DNA of 64,000 nucleotides, from positions 1,688,001 to 1,752,000 of the forward strand of contig NZ_JAHSTS010000001.1 of assembly GCF_019145435.1 (NCBI RefSeq), in the 5' to 3' direction. Positions 49,609 through 61,002 of the stretch are shown here, one piece after another; position 1 is the first letter of the stretch; every line of letters starts with the position of its first letter. A program made the position numbers and the translations under genes. Below the pieces are notes generated by a model. The model ran no database searches, was not told the DNA's origin, and saw nothing but the letters and a program-made list of their open reading frames with translations. Source of the DNA: Pseudomonas ekonensis (GTDB taxonomy: Bacteria; Pseudomonadota; Gammaproteobacteria; Pseudomonadales; Pseudomonadaceae).

Positions 49609-50628
49609 TCAGACCTTGACGATCCAGCCTGCCGGGGCTTCGATGTCGCCGGTCTGCACGCCGGTCAGCTCTTTGTAGAGCTTCTGGGTGACCGGGCCGA
49701 CTTCGGTTTCGCTGTGGAACACGTGCAGGTGATCCTGGTAGCTGATGCCGCCGATCGGGGTGATCACGGCGGCGGTGCCGCAGGCGCCGGCTTCTTTGAA
49801 GTCCGACAGCTTGTCGATGAACACGTCGCTTTCGACCACTTCCAGGCCCAGGCGGGTCTTGGCCAGTTCGATCAGCGACAGGCGGGTGATGCCCGGCAGC
49901 ACCGACGGCGAGTTCGGGGTGACGAACTTGTTGTCGTGGGTGATCCCGAAGAAGTTGGCCGAACCGACTTCTTCGATTTTCTTGTGGGTCAGCGGATCCA
50001 GGTAGATGGCGTCGGCGAAGTGCGCCTTCTTGGCCTGGGAGCCCGGCATCAGGCTGGCCGCGTAGTTGCCGCCGACCTTGGCGGCGCCGGTGCCTTGCGG
50101 GGCGGCGCGGTCGAAGGTGGAGATCTGGAAGTTGTGCGGGGTCAGGCCGCCCTTGAAGTAGGCGCCGACCGGGATGGCGAACACCGAGAAGATGAACTCC
50201 GGCGCGGTGCGCACGCCGATGTTGTCACCCACGCCGATCACGAACGGGCGCAGGTACAGCGCGCCGCCGGTGCCGTACGGCGGGATGAAGCGCTCGTTGG
50301 CGCGAACCACTTGCTTGCACGCTTCGATGAACTGCTCGGTGGACACGTGCGGCATCAGCAGGCGGGCGCAGCTGCGCTGCATGCGGGCGGCGTTCTGGTC
50401 CGGACGGAACAGGTTGATCGAGCCGTCCTTGCAACGGTAGGCCTTCAGGCCTTCGAAGCACTGCTGGCCATAGTGAAGGGCGGTGGAGCCTTCGCTGATG
50501 TGCAGCACGTTGTCTTCGGTCAGGGTGCCTTTGTCCCACTCGCCGTTGCGAAAGTACGACAGATAGCGTTTGTCGGTCTTGATGTAGTCAAAACCCAGCT
50601 TGTCCCAATTGATGCTTTCGTTACCCAT
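49609..50628 (-). CDS. ilvE: Branched-chain amino acid aminotransferase IlvE
   Basis: A 339-residue class IV aminotransferase from ATG 50628 (MGNESINWDKLGFDYIKTD, GAGGG site). It transfers the amino group between leucine, isoleucine or valine and 2-oxoglutarate. Family features include GSTALHYGQQCFEGLKAYR, the PLP lysine in GTGAAKVGGNYAASL, and EVGSANFFGI. It is of the larger (eukaryote-like) BCAT type. Downstream enzymes that decarboxylate its 2-oxoacid products (bkd genes) are encoded immediately upstream on the same strand. Confidence 0.92.
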   Translation of the reverse strand: MGNESINWDKLGFDYIKTDKRYLSYFRNGEWDKGTLTEDNVLHISEGSTALHYGQQCFEGLKAYRCKDGSINLFRPDQNAARMQRSCARLLMPHVSTEQFIEACKQVVRANERFIPPYGTGGALYLRPFVIGVGDNIGVRTAPEFIFSVFAIPVGAYFKGGLTPHNFQISTFDRAAPQGTGAAKVGGNYAASLMPGSQAKKAHFADAIYLDPLTHKKIEEVGSANFFGITHDNKFVTPNSPSVLPGITRLSLIELAKTRLGLEVVESDVFIDKLSDFKEAGACGTAAVITPIGGISYQDHLHVFHSETEVGPVTQKLYKELTGVQTGDIEAPAGWIVKV

Positions 50629-50771
50629 GACACCCTCTATCACTGAACAACCGTCGAAACGGTCAAGGCTTCTGACGTTTTTTTGGATGGGCACAACAAT
50701 ACTTCATTCTGATCCGGTTTCGCAGCCCGGACTATCGGATGACGGGCAGATAAATCGCATTGCCTTGAGGA

Positions 50772-50838
50772 AATCGCCAGCAGGCTGGCTCCCACAGGAG
50801 TACGCGATCCAACTGTGGGAGCCAGCCTGCTGGCGATG
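50772..50838. repeat. REP pair (BIME)
   Basis: Near-perfect inverted REP copies (atcgccagcaggctggctcc and ggagccagcctgctggcgat) 15 bp apart. They lie between lpdV and ilvE and may separate their transcripts. Confidence 0.9.
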
Positions 50839-50870
50839 AGGCCTTCTCAGCCGCCTTCAATATTCCTCAA

Positions 50871-52244
50871 TCAAATGTGCAAGGCATGCCCCAAGGCCCG
50901 CAGCGCCGCTTCCTGCACCGCCTCGCCCAGGGTCGGGTGGGCGTGGATGGTGCCGCCGATGTCTTCCAGCCGCGCGCCCATCTCCAGGCTCTGGGCAAAC
51001 GCCGTGGACAGCTCCGACACGCCGACGCCGACCGCTTGCCAGCCGACGATCACATGGTTGTCGCGGCGGGCGACCACCCGCACGAAGCCACTCTTGGACT
51101 CCAGCGTCATGGCCCGGCCGTTGGCCGCGAAAGGGAAGCTCGACACGATGCAGTCCAGCCCCGCGGCCTTGGCCTCGTCCGGCGTCTGGCCGACCACCAC
51201 CAGCTCCGGGTCGGTGAAGCACACGGCGGCGATGGCGGTGGGGTTGAACTCGCGGGTCTTGCCGCTGATCAGCTCGGCGACCATCTCGCCCTGGGCCATG
51301 GCGCGGTGGGCCAGCATCGGCTCGCCGGCCACGTCGCCGATGGCGTAGACGTTGCGCATGCTGGTCTGGCAGCGGCTGTCGATTTTGATCGACGCGCCGT
51401 TCATCTGAAGGTTCAGCGCTTCGAGGTTCCAGCCCTGGGTGTTGGGCTTGCGGCCGACGGCCACCAGCACCTGGTCGGTCTCAAGGTTCAGGGTCTCGCC
51501 GTTCGGGTCGCGCACCTGCAGGGTGCCGTCGAAGCCCAGGACGCTGTGCTTGAGGTACAGCTTCACGCCCAGTTGCTTGAGGGCTTCGTGCACCGGTTGG
51601 GTCAGTTCGGCGTCGTAGGCCGGCAGGATCCGCTCCTGGGCCTCGACCACGCTGACCTCGGCGCCGAGCTTGCGGTAGGCGATGCCCAGTTCCAGGCCGA
51701 TGTAGCCGCCGCCGACCACGATCAGGCGCTTAGGCACCGACGTGGGCGCCAGGGCTTCGGTGGACGAGATGACCGGCCCGCCGACCGGCAGCATCGGCAG
51801 GTCGACGGTCTTCGAACCGGTGGCCAGCACCAGGTGCTCGCACTGGATGCGGGTGTCGCCGACTTCGACGGTCTTGCCGTCGATGACCTTGGCCCAGCCG
51901 TTGATGACCTGCACTTTGTTCTTCTTCAGCAGCGCCGCCACGCCGGTGGTGAGGCGGTCGACGATGCCGTCCTTCCACTCGACGCTCTTGCCGATGTCGA
52001 GGGTCGGCGCGCCGACGCTGATGCCCAGCGCCGAATGCTGGCTGTGGTGCTGCGTCTGCTGGAACTGCTCGGCCACATGGATCAGGGCCTTGGACGGGAT
52101 GCAGCCGATGTTCAGGCAGGTGCCGCCCAGCGAGCGGCCTTCGACCAGGATGGTCGAAATGCCGAGCTGGCCGGCGCGGATCGCCGTCACGTAGCCGCCG
52201 GGGCCGCCGCCGATGATCAGCAGGGTGGTGTTCAGGGTTTGCAT
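50871..52244 (-). CDS. lpdV: Dihydrolipoyl dehydrogenase E3 of the branched-chain complex
   Basis: A 457-residue FAD disulfide oxidoreductase. FAD loop [18 protein letters not shown], redox-active disulfide [18 protein letters not shown] loop [13 protein letters not shown], and the C-terminal base region [10 protein letters not shown] with His-x4-Glu. It reoxidises the dihydrolipoyl groups of BkdB. I start at 52244 (MQTLNTTLL). Fourth gene of the bkd operon, 7 bp after bkdB. Confidence 0.93.
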   Translation of the reverse strand: MQTLNTTLLIIGGGPGGYVTAIRAGQLGISTILVEGRSLGGTCLNIGCIPSKALIHVAEQFQQTQHHSQHSALGISVGAPTLDIGKSVEWKDGIVDRLTTGVAALLKKNKVQVINGWAKVIDGKTVEVGDTRIQCEHLVLATGSKTVDLPMLPVGGPVISSTEALAPTSVPKRLIVVGGGYIGLELGIAYRKLGAEVSVVEAQERILPAYDAELTQPVHEALKQLGVKLYLKHSVLGFDGTLQVRDPNGETLNLETDQVLVAVGRKPNTQGWNLEALNLQMNGASIKIDSRCQTSMRNVYAIGDVAGEPMLAHRAMAQGEMVAELISGKTREFNPTAIAAVCFTDPELVVVGQTPDEAKAAGLDCIVSSFPFAANGRAMTLESKSGFVRVVARRDNHVIVGWQAVGVGVSELSTAFAQSLEMGARLEDIGGTIHAHPTLGEAVQEAALRALGHALHI

Positions 52245-52251
52245 GCGTGCC

Positions 52252-53526
52252 TCACTCCACAAACAGGGTCGCGGGTTGTTCGAGCAGGCCACGGATGGCC
52301 TGGATGAAGAGCGCCGCGTCCATGCCGTCGACCACGCGGTGATCGAAGGAGCTGGAGAGGTTCATCATCTTGCGGATCACCACCTGGCCTTTGACGACCA
52401 TCGGCCGTTCGACGATTTTGTTCACGCCGACGATGGCCACTTCCGGCAGGTTCAGCACCGGGGTGCTGACGATGCCGCCCAGCGCGCCGAGGCTGGTCAG
52501 GGTGATGGTCGAGCCGGACAGTTCGTCGCGGCTGGCCTTGCCGTTGCGCGCGGCGTTGGCCAGGCGAGCGATTTCTGCGGCGCTGTCCCACAGGCTGCGG
52601 GCTTCGGCGTGGCGCACCACCGGCACCATCAGGCCGACGTCGCTCTGGGTGGCGACGCCGACATGCACCGCACCGAGGCGGTGGATGACCTGGGCCTCGT
52701 CGTCGTAACGGGCGTTCATCTGCGGGAAGTCGCGCAGGGCGACGACCAGCGCCCGCACCAGGAACGGCAGCAGGGTGAGCTTGCCGCGGCTGGCGCCGTG
52801 CTTGTCGTTCAGGTGTGCGCGCAGCTCTTCGATGGCGGTGACGTCGATTTCCTCGACGTAGCTGAAGTGCGCGGCGCGCTGGGTGGATTCCTGCATGCGC
52901 TGGGCGATCTTGCGGCGCATGCCGATCACCGGGATCTGTTCTTCGTCGTTGCGCCGGGCATACGCGTTGGCGGCAGGCGCCGAAGCGTTCGACTGACCTT
53001 GCGCCAGGTAGGCGTCGAGGTCCTCGTGCAGCACCCGGCCGGCCGGGCCGGAGCCGCGCACCAGGCGCAGCTGGATGCCCAGGTCCAGCGCGTGCTTGCG
53101 CACCGCCGGGGAGGCCAGCGGACGGTCGCCGGCTTCGCGGGCCACCACCGGGCCCTGGCAAACCTTGGTCGGACTCGGTGCGGCGGCGGGTTTGCTTTCG
53201 ACGACGGCCTCGACTTTCGGCGCCACGGGGGCCGGGGCTTCCTTGACCGGAGCCGGTGCGGCGGATTCCTTCAGGTTGCCGGCGCCTTCGACTTCGATGC
53301 TGATCAGCACGCTGCCGACCGCCATCACTTCACCCGGCTGCCCGCCGAGGGCGATGACCTTGCCGTGCACCGGCGACGGGATGTCGACCATGGCCTTGTC
53401 GGTCATGACGTCGGCCAGCACCTGGTCTTCGACGACCAGGTCCCCGACCTTGACGTGCCACTGCGACAGTTCTACTTCTGCGATGCCTTCGCCGATGTCC
53501 GGCATTTTAATGACGTGCGTGCCCAT
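52252..53526 (-). CDS. bkdB: Branched-chain 2-oxoacid dehydrogenase E2 (lipoamide acyltransferase)
   Basis: A 424-residue E2 core: lipoyl domain (1-80, Lys44 in [13 protein letters not shown] carries lipoate), a Pro/Ala linker, a peripheral-subunit-binding domain (about 135-175, [20 protein letters not shown]), and the acyltransferase domain ending in the catalytic [17 protein letters not shown]. It passes isobutyryl, isovaleryl or 2-methylbutyryl groups to CoA. Its ATG directly follows the bkdA2 stop. Confidence 0.93.
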   Translation of the reverse strand: MGTHVIKMPDIGEGIAEVELSQWHVKVGDLVVEDQVLADVMTDKAMVDIPSPVHGKVIALGGQPGEVMAVGSVLISIEVEGAGNLKESAAPAPVKEAPAPVAPKVEAVVESKPAAAPSPTKVCQGPVVAREAGDRPLASPAVRKHALDLGIQLRLVRGSGPAGRVLHEDLDAYLAQGQSNASAPAANAYARRNDEEQIPVIGMRRKIAQRMQESTQRAAHFSYVEEIDVTAIEELRAHLNDKHGASRGKLTLLPFLVRALVVALRDFPQMNARYDDEAQVIHRLGAVHVGVATQSDVGLMVPVVRHAEARSLWDSAAEIARLANAARNGKASRDELSGSTITLTSLGALGGIVSTPVLNLPEVAIVGVNKIVERPMVVKGQVVIRKMMNLSSSFDHRVVDGMDAALFIQAIRGLLEQPATLFVE

Positions 53527-54585
53527 TCAGACCTCCATGACCCGTTTCAACGCCGCGCCCACTCGGGACGGCCCTGGGAAATACGCCCACTCCTGCGCGT
53601 GCGGGTAGGGGGTGTCCCAACCGGTGACGCGCTCGATCGGGGCTTCCAGGTGATGGAAGCAGTGCTCTTGCACCAGCGACACCAGCTCGGCGCCGAAACC
53701 GCAGGTGCGGGTGGCTTCGTGCACCACGACGCAGCGGCCGGTCTTCTTCACGGACTTGACGATGGTCTCAAGGTCCAGCGGCCACAGGCTGCGCAGGTCG
53801 ATGACCTCGGCGTCCACGCCGCTCTCTTCGGCGGCCACCTGCGACACGTAGACGGTGGTGCCGTAGGTCAGCACGGTCACGTCCTTGCCCGGACGGGTGA
53901 TGGCGGCGACGTCCAGCGGCACGGTGTAGTAGCCGTCCGGCACCTGGGCGGCGGGGTGTTTCGACCACGGGGTCACCGGGCGGTCGTGGTGGCCGTCGAA
54001 CGGGCCGTTGTACAGGCGCTTGGGCTCCAGGAAGATCACCGGGTCATCGTTTTCGATGGAGGCGATCAGCAGGCCCTTGGCGTCGTAAGGGTTGGACGGC
54101 ATGACGGTGCGCAGGCCGCAGACCTGGGTGAACAGGGCCTCGATGCTCTGGCTGTGGGTCTGGCCGCCGTAGATGCCGCCGCCGCAGGGCATGCGCAGGG
54201 TCATCGGCGCGGTGAACTCGCCGGCCGAGCGGTAGCGCAGGCGCGCCGCCTCGGAAATGATCTGGTCGTAGGCCGGGTACACGTAGTCGGCGAACTGGAT
54301 TTCCACCACCGGGCGCAGGCCGTAGGCGCCCATGCCCACGGCGGTGCCGACGATGCCGCTCTCGGAGATCGGCGCGTCGAACACCCGCGAGGTGCCGTAC
54401 TTGGTCTGCAGGCCTTCGGTGCAGCGGAACACGCCGCCGAAGTAGCCGACGTCCTGGCCGAACACCACGACGTTGTCGTCGCGCTCAAGCATCACGTCCA
54501 TGGCCGAGCGCAGGGCCTGGATCATGGTCATGGTGGTCGTGGTCATGGCGGTTTCCAGCTGGATATTGTTGTTGTGATCGTTCAT
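53527..54585 (-). CDS. bkdA2: Branched-chain 2-oxoacid dehydrogenase E1 beta
   Basis: A 352-residue E1 beta subunit. Typical regions are the thiamine-diphosphate-side VVVFGQDVGYFGGVFRCTEG, AISESGIVGTAVGMG-type (here PISESGIVGTAVGMGAYGLR), and MRMPCGGG. It has a somewhat longer N-terminus than many annotated versions. It starts 1 bp after the bkdA1 stop and abuts bkdB. Confidence 0.93.
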   Translation of the reverse strand: MNDHNNNIQLETAMTTTTMTMIQALRSAMDVMLERDDNVVVFGQDVGYFGGVFRCTEGLQTKYGTSRVFDAPISESGIVGTAVGMGAYGLRPVVEIQFADYVYPAYDQIISEAARLRYRSAGEFTAPMTLRMPCGGGIYGGQTHSQSIEALFTQVCGLRTVMPSNPYDAKGLLIASIENDDPVIFLEPKRLYNGPFDGHHDRPVTPWSKHPAAQVPDGYYTVPLDVAAITRPGKDVTVLTYGTTVYVSQVAAEESGVDAEVIDLRSLWPLDLETIVKSVKKTGRCVVVHEATRTCGFGAELVSLVQEHCFHHLEAPIERVTGWDTPYPHAQEWAYFPGPSRVGAALKRVMEV

Positions 54586-54586
54586 C

Positions 54587-56007
<1,421 letters not shown>

Positions 56008-56496
56008 ATGCGCAAACTGGACCGTACCGACATCGGCATTCTCAACAGCCTTCAGGAGAATGCGCGCATCACCAACGCCGACCTCGCCCGTTCGGTCAAC
56101 CTGTCGCCGACGCCGTGCTTCAACCGGGTCAAGGCGATGGAGGAACTGGGGGTGATCCGCGAGCAGGTGACCCTGCTCGACGCCGATCTTTTGGGCCTGC
56201 ACGTCAACGTGTTCATCCATGTGAGCCTGGAGAAGCAGGTGGAGGAGGCCTTGCAGCATTTCGAAGAGGCGATCTCGGACCGCCCCGAAGTGATGGAGTG
56301 CTACCTGATGGCCGGCGACCCGGACTACCTGATCCGGGTGCTGGTGCCGACGATCCAGTCGCTGGAGCGCTTCATGATGGACTTTCTGACCAAGGTGCCG
56401 GGGGTGGCCAACATCCGCTCAAGCTTTGCGCTCAAGCAGGTGCGCTACAAGACCGCGCTGCCGCTGCCGGCGAACGGTCTGACGCTGGGCAATTAG
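56008..56496 (+). CDS. bkdR: Lrp family regulator BkdR
   Basis: A 162-residue Lrp/AsnC protein: helix-turn-helix ([20 protein letters not shown]) and a C-terminal RAM domain. Its position divergent from bkdA1 is that of BkdR in P. putida, which activates the operon in response to branched-chain amino acids. The last 4 bp overlap the stop of the convergent persulfide dioxygenase-like gene. Confidence 0.92.
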   Translation: MRKLDRTDIGILNSLQENARITNADLARSVNLSPTPCFNRVKAMEELGVIREQVTLLDADLLGLHVNVFIHVSLEKQVEEALQHFEEAISDRPEVMECYLMAGDPDYLIRVLVPTIQSLERFMMDFLTKVPGVANIRSSFALKQVRYKTALPLPANGLTLGN

Positions 56497-57356
56497 ACCT
56501 GGTTGATCGGGATCTTCAGGTACGTCACGCCGTTGCCTTCGGCCGGCGGCAGGTTCCCCGCCCGCACGTTCACCTGGATCGCCGGCAGCAGCAGCGTCGG
56601 CATGCCCAGCCCGGCGTCGCGCCGGGTGCGCATCTCGACGAACGCGGCCTCATCGATGCCGTCGTGCACATGGATGTTGCTTCTGCGCTGTTCGCCGACG
56701 GTGGTCTGGCACTGCGGGCCGCGGCCGGCCGGCGGGTAGTCGTGGCAGACGTAGAGTTTCACGCCGGCGGGGAAGGCCAGCAGCTTGTGGATCGACTTGA
56801 ACAATTGATGGGCGTCGCCGCCGGGGAAGTCGCAGCGGGCGGTGCCCACGTCCGGCATGAACAGGGTATCGCCCACCAGGATCTGTTCGCCGTCGATCAG
56901 GTAGGCCATGTCCGCCGGGGTGTGGCCGGGGACGTGCAGGGCGGTGGCCTTGAGGCGGCCGATCATGAACGACTCGCCGGGAGCGAACAGGTGATCGAAC
57001 TGCGAGCCGTCGGCGCGGAATTCCGGCTCCAGGTTGAACAGCGCCTTGAACACGTCCTGCACCTTGCTGATCGCCTGGCCGATGGCGATCTTGCCGCCCA
57101 GCTCCCGGCGCAGGTACGGCGCGGCGGAGAGGTGGTCGGCGTGGGCGTGGGTTTCCAGCAGCCATTGCACTTGCAGGCCATGGGCGCGGACGAAGGCGAT
57201 GATCCTGTCGGCCTGGGCGGTGCAGGTGCGGCCGGCGGCGCCGTCGTAGTCGAGCACCGGATCGACGATCGCGCACTGGCCGCCGTCGGCCTCGTAGACC
57301 ACGTAGCTGTAGGTCGAGGAGGCGGGGTCGAGGAAGGCTTCAATCAGTGCGGGCAT
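56493..57356 (-). CDS. MBL-fold persulfide dioxygenase-like hydrolase (Blh/PDO type)
   Basis: A 287-residue metallo-beta-lactamase-fold protein. Metal motif [15 protein letters not shown], second-site [12 protein letters not shown] with the strand [19 protein letters not shown], and VCHDYPP fit the ETHE1/PDO-like group that oxidises glutathione persulfide to sulfite with one iron. Relatives named Blh are controlled by the ArsR-type repressor BigR. Here the divergent gene at 57461 is such a repressor, and an SQR-like gene follows it, supporting a role in sulfide detoxification. Confidence 0.85.
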   Translation of the reverse strand: MPALIEAFLDPASSTYSYVVYEADGGQCAIVDPVLDYDGAAGRTCTAQADRIIAFVRAHGLQVQWLLETHAHADHLSAAPYLRRELGGKIAIGQAISKVQDVFKALFNLEPEFRADGSQFDHLFAPGESFMIGRLKATALHVPGHTPADMAYLIDGEQILVGDTLFMPDVGTARCDFPGGDAHQLFKSIHKLLAFPAGVKLYVCHDYPPAGRGPQCQTTVGEQRRSNIHVHDGIDEAAFVEMRTRRDAGLGMPTLLLPAIQVNVRAGNLPPAEGNGVTYLKIPINQV

Positions 57357-57407
57357 GGAGATGGACCTGTGAAAGGGGACGAGAAGTCAGTCATGGGTTG
57401 CAACACT

Positions 57408-57423
57408 TTATGTAAAAACATAA
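57408..57423. promoter_or_regulatory. Operator candidate for the BigR/SqrR-like repressor
   Basis: TTATGT-aaaa-ACATAA is a perfect inverted repeat in the 104-bp gap between the divergent dioxygenase-like and repressor genes. An A/T-rich dyad in this place suits an ArsR-type repressor acting on both promoters. Confidence 0.6.
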
Positions 57424-57460
57424 TGTTCGCAGCTTAAGTGACGTTGAAGGCTTCCTGCAA

Positions 57461-57811
57461 ATGCAATCCAGTCTGACCGAATGTGAAGTCGCCCAACTGC
57501 GGGCGTCGGCCTCCAAGGCCTGTTCGCTGCTCAAGGCCCTGGCCAACGAGGATCGGCTGTTGATCCTCTGCCAGTTGACCCAGGGCGAGCGCAACGTCGG
57601 CGACCTGGAGAAAATGACCGGCGTGCGTCAGCCGACCCTGTCCCAGCAATTGGGCATCCTGCGCGATGAAGGGCTGGTCGCGACCCGCCGTGAAGGCAAG
57701 TACATTTTCTACGGCCTCGCCAGTCACGAAGTGATCCAGGTGATGAAAACCCTCTCGGGCCTGTACTGCGGCGCGGTGCTCAAGAGCTGGGAACAACCCG
57801 CCGCCCAATAA
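57461..57811 (+). CDS. ArsR family persulfide-responsive repressor (BigR/SqrR-like)
   Basis: A 116-residue winged-helix repressor (recognition helix VRQPTLSQQLGILRDEGLVA). Cys37 (LLILCQL) and Cys103 (GLYCGAVL) are 66 residues apart, exactly the spacing of the redox pair in BigR (Cys42/Cys108) and SqrR (Cys41/Cys107), where a tetrasulfide or disulfide bridge forms with persulfides and releases DNA. Two more Cys (8 and 21) lie N-terminally. The divergent dioxygenase-like gene and following SQR-like gene fit the known regulon. Confidence 0.85.
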   Translation: MQSSLTECEVAQLRASASKACSLLKALANEDRLLILCQLTQGERNVGDLEKMTGVRQPTLSQQLGILRDEGLVATRREGKYIFYGLASHEVIQVMKTLSGLYCGAVLKSWEQPAAQ

Positions 57812-57823
57812 CGAAACACGGCA

Positions 57824-57914
57824 CCTGTGGGAACGGGCCTGCCCGCGATCGCGGCGGTTCAGGCCATGTCGATGTCGAATGTTCCGCCGTCATCGCGAGC
57901 CGGCTCGCGCCCAC
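57824..57914. repeat. Diverged REP pair
   Basis: REP variants at about 57824-57850 (cctgtgggaacgggcctgcc) and 57891-57914 (catcgcgagccggctcgcgc) between the repressor and SQR-like genes. Confidence 0.75.
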
Positions 57915-57947
57915 ATCCATCCTTGCGTGCAGCAAAAGGAACAAGCA

Positions 57948-59192
57948 ATGAACGACCAACACTGGGGCCCATCCATCAGTGCGGACATCGTGGTCATCGG
58001 CGGCGGAACGGCCGGCATCGGTTTCGTCGCCAGCCTGCTCAAGCGTGACCCGACCCTGAGCGTCACCGTGATCGAACCGGGCACCCACCATTACTACCAA
58101 CCGGCGTGGACGCTGGTCGGCGGCGGCGCCTACGACGTGAAGGACACCGCGCGGCCGATGACGTCGGTGCTGCCGCGCCAGGCGACCTGGGTGCAGGCCC
58201 TGGTGACCCGCGTCGATCCGGACAAGCGTCAGCTCACCCTCAACGACGACCGCACCGTCAGCTACCGCAACCTGATCGTCTGCCCCGGACTGCGCCTGGC
58301 CTGGGAGAAGATCGAAGGCTTGCAGGAAAGCCTCGGCCGGCACGGCGTCACCTCCAACTACAGTTATCAGCACGCGGCCTACACCTGGGAGCAGGTGCGG
58401 AACCTGCGTGGCGGCAAGGCGCTGTTCACCCAGCCGGCGATGCCGATCAAGTGCGCCGGCGCGCCGCAGAAGGCGTTGTACCTGTCGTGCGATCACTGGC
58501 TCAGGTCCTCGGTGCTGAACGGCATCGACGTGGAGTTCAACCTGGCCGGGCCTGCCCTGTTCGGCGTGCCGACCTTCGTGCCGCCGTTGATGAAGTACAT
58601 CGAGAAGTACAACGCCCGGCTGGCGTTCAATTCGAACCTGGTGAAGGTGGACGGCCCGGCGAAGACCGCGTGGTTCGAAGTCAAGGACGCCGACGGCAAC
58701 GTCACCCGCCAGGCGAAATCCTTCGACCTGCTGCACGCCGTACCGCCGCAGGTAGCCCCGGACTTCATCGCGCAAAGCCCCCTGGCGGACGCGGCCGGCT
58801 GGTGCGAGGTCGACCCGCACACGCTGCAGCATCCGCGCTATCCCGAGGTGTTCGGCCTGGGCGACATCTGCAGCACCACCAACGCCAAGACCGCCGCGGC
58901 GGTGCGCAAGCAGGTCGTGGTGGTCGCGCAGAACCTGCTAGCCCTGCGCAAGGGCCAGCCGCTGCCGCTCAAGTACGACGGCTACGGTTCGTGCCCGCTG
59001 ACGGTGGAGAAGGGCAAGGTGATCCTCGCCGAGTTCGGCTACGGCGGCAAACTGCTGCCGACCTTCGCCCTCGACCCGACCGTGCCGCGCCGTTCCGCGT
59101 GGTGGCTGAAGGCGACGTTGCTGCCGTGGTTCTACTGGAACGGCATGCTCAAGGGCCGCGAATGGCTGACCGGCCTGTCCAGAGTCGATTAA
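57948..59192 (+). CDS. Sulfide:quinone oxidoreductase-like flavoprotein
   Basis: A 414-residue FAD protein starting at ATG 57948 with AAGGAA upstream. FAD loop VVIGGGTAGIGFVASLL, the substrate loop THHYYQPAWTLVGGG, Cys112 and Cys169 (MPIKCAGAPQKALYL) and the C-terminal GLGDICSTTNAKTAAAVRKQ match type II SQR enzymes; the hydrophobic tail WWLKATLLPWFYWNGML would seat it in the membrane. It oxidises sulfide to persulfide and passes electrons to quinone; the dioxygenase-like enzyme would act on the persulfide. Confidence 0.88.
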   Translation: MNDQHWGPSISADIVVIGGGTAGIGFVASLLKRDPTLSVTVIEPGTHHYYQPAWTLVGGGAYDVKDTARPMTSVLPRQATWVQALVTRVDPDKRQLTLNDDRTVSYRNLIVCPGLRLAWEKIEGLQESLGRHGVTSNYSYQHAAYTWEQVRNLRGGKALFTQPAMPIKCAGAPQKALYLSCDHWLRSSVLNGIDVEFNLAGPALFGVPTFVPPLMKYIEKYNARLAFNSNLVKVDGPAKTAWFEVKDADGNVTRQAKSFDLLHAVPPQVAPDFIAQSPLADAAGWCEVDPHTLQHPRYPEVFGLGDICSTTNAKTAAAVRKQVVVVAQNLLALRKGQPLPLKYDGYGSCPLTVEKGKVILAEFGYGGKLLPTFALDPTVPRRSAWWLKATLLPWFYWNGMLKGREWLTGLSRVD

Positions 59193-59201
59193 GGATCGCC
59201 T

Positions 59202-60002
59202 ATGTTGCTGGCAAGTCTGTTTGGTGTGGTGATGGGGCTGATCCTCGGCCTGACCGGCGCGGGCGGCGGGATTCTCGCCGTGCCCGCGCTGGTGCTGGGG
59301 TTGGGCTGGAGCATGACGCAGGCGGCGCCGGTGGCGCTGTTCGCGGTGGGCAGCGCGGCGGCGGTCGGCGCCATCGACGGCTTGCGCCACGGACTGGTGC
59401 GCTACCGTGCGGCGCTGCTGATCGCGGCGCTGGGGGCGGTGTTTTCGCCGCTGGGCATCTATTTCGCCCATCAGTTGCCGGAGAAGATCCTGATGATCCT
59501 CTTCAGCCTGCTGATGGTGATGGTGGCCGCGCGCATGCTGCGCCGCGAACGCAAGGAAGAGGGGCCGAGCGACCACGGCCATGCCAGTTGGGGGCAGAAG
59601 AACTGCATGCTCAACCAGCAGACCGGACGGCTGGCCTGGACCGCCAAATGCACCGCGACCCTCGCGGCGCTGGGGGCGGTGACCGGTGTGGTGTCGGGGC
59701 TGCTCGGCGTCGGCGGCGGTTTTCTGATCGTACCGGCGTTCAAGCAACTGACCGATGTGCAGATGCGCGGCATCGTCGCCACGTCGCTGATGGTGATCAG
59801 CCTGATCTCCGCCATCGGCGTGGCCGGTGCGTTCCACGCCGGGGTGCGGATCGATCACGTGGGCGCGGCGTTCATCGTCGCCAGCATCGGCGGCATGATC
59901 ATCGGCCGCAAACTCTGCTACCTGGTGCCGGCGCGGGCCTTGCAGGTGGGGTTCGCCGGGGTCTGCCTGGTGGTGGCGGCCTACATGATGCTGCGGGCCT
60001 GA
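59202..60002 (+). CDS. TauE/SafE family anion permease
   Basis: A 266-residue membrane protein with about eight helices in two halves, each starting with the family GLTGAGGGILAVPALVLG / GLLGVGGGFLIVPAFKQL motif. TauE/SafE proteins export sulfite, sulfoacetate or related anions. Only 9 bp after the SQR-like gene, it probably exports sulfite or thiosulfate produced by the pathway. Confidence 0.88.
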   Translation: MLLASLFGVVMGLILGLTGAGGGILAVPALVLGLGWSMTQAAPVALFAVGSAAAVGAIDGLRHGLVRYRAALLIAALGAVFSPLGIYFAHQLPEKILMILFSLLMVMVAARMLRRERKEEGPSDHGHASWGQKNCMLNQQTGRLAWTAKCTATLAALGAVTGVVSGLLGVGGGFLIVPAFKQLTDVQMRGIVATSLMVISLISAIGVAGAFHAGVRIDHVGAAFIVASIGGMIIGRKLCYLVPARALQVGFAGVCLVVAAYMMLRA

Positions 60003-60021
60003 GCTTGCGGTGACGGCGCGG

Positions 60022-60047
60022 TGCGGCGAGGAAGCGTCCTCGCCGCA
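60022..60047. terminator. Hairpin between convergent genes
   Basis: TGCGGCGAGGA-agcg-TCCTCGCCGCA is a perfect 11-bp stem between the TauE/SafE gene and the convergent deacetylase gene. No long U-run; it resembles the hairpin at 3609-3644 and may be a REP-like variant acting as a terminator. Confidence 0.6.
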
Positions 60048-60051
60048 AGCC

Positions 60052-61002
60052 TCAGTGGTTATAGGCCGCTTCGCTGTCGTCGATCAGCGGATCCTTTTCG
60101 GTCAGCACGATCTGCGCGATCCGGTCCTTGCGCATGAAGCTCACCTTCGGATGGGACTGGGCGTAACGGATGAAGCGCTCCATGGCCTCGACCATCGCCG
60201 GGGTGCCGCCGATGCGGTCGTGCAGGCTCACCGACATCATCCGCCGTTTCTCCGCGCCCTCGGCGTAGAGGCGGTCGAACTCCAGCACCAGTTGCTGGTA
60301 GAACTGCTCGGCGGAGAAGTACCGGCCCTCGACCAGCACGATGTCGTTGTTGCGCAGGGTGTACGGCACCACGGCGAACTTGCGGCCGCGCACCCTCGTC
60401 ACGAACGGTTCGTCGCGGCTGACGTCGTCGATGTGGTAGGTGAAGTTCAGGTCCTGCAGCACCTTCAGCGTATTGGGGCTGCGCCGCAGCCAGTTGGCGT
60501 TGTAGCCCACCGAGCGCTGGCCGGTGATTTTCTCCACGGCGGCCACGCCGTCGCCGATGAACTGCTTCTCCTGGGCGTAGTTCATGTTGTAGGAATCGGC
60601 CCAGCGAATGCCGTGGGCCGCCACTTCGTGGCCGCGCTCGGCGATGGCCTTGGCCAGTTCCGGGTGCTTGAGCGCCGCTTCGCCGACCACGTGGGAGGTG
60701 ACCTTGATGCCGGTGCGGTCCCACAGGTCGAGCATCCGCCACAGGCCTTCCTTGTAGCCGTAGTCGAACCAGGTCTGCGCCGGCAGGTCGGGGTAGCCCT
60801 TGGGCAGCGGGCTGCCGGAGAACGGGCTTTCGGCGCCTTCCGGCTGGCCGCCGGTCTCGAATTGCATCGACACCGATATCACCAGCTGCGAGCCGTCCGG
60901 CCAGGGGCGTTCCTGGGCGAAGGCGAGGGCGGGCAGCAACAGGGCGGCGGCCAAAAGGCTTTTTAACGGACGCGGGGAGCGTCGACGGCTGGACGTGGTC
61001 AT
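60052..61002 (-). CDS. Exported polysaccharide deacetylase / PuuE-like hydrolase
   Basis: A 316-residue NodB-fold protein from ATG 61002 (MTTSSRRRSPRP, AAGG site) with a signal peptide ending at LAFAQ. Blocks such as RMLDLWDRTGIKVTSHVVGE, ERGHEVAAHGIRWADSYNMN and MMSVSLHDRIGG place it in the PuuE-like branch (allantoinase-type polysaccharide deacetylases) rather than classical chitin deacetylases. The expected first-motif Asp-Asp is replaced by SMQFETGG, as in PuuE-like enzymes. The substrate, possibly an amide or acetylated compound in the periplasm, is unknown. Confidence 0.8.
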   Translation of the reverse strand: MTTSSRRRSPRPLKSLLAAALLLPALAFAQERPWPDGSQLVISVSMQFETGGQPEGAESPFSGSPLPKGYPDLPAQTWFDYGYKEGLWRMLDLWDRTGIKVTSHVVGEAALKHPELAKAIAERGHEVAAHGIRWADSYNMNYAQEKQFIGDGVAAVEKITGQRSVGYNANWLRRSPNTLKVLQDLNFTYHIDDVSRDEPFVTRVRGRKFAVVPYTLRNNDIVLVEGRYFSAEQFYQQLVLEFDRLYAEGAEKRRMMSVSLHDRIGGTPAMVEAMERFIRYAQSHPKVSFMRKDRIAQIVLTEKDPLIDDSEAAYNH

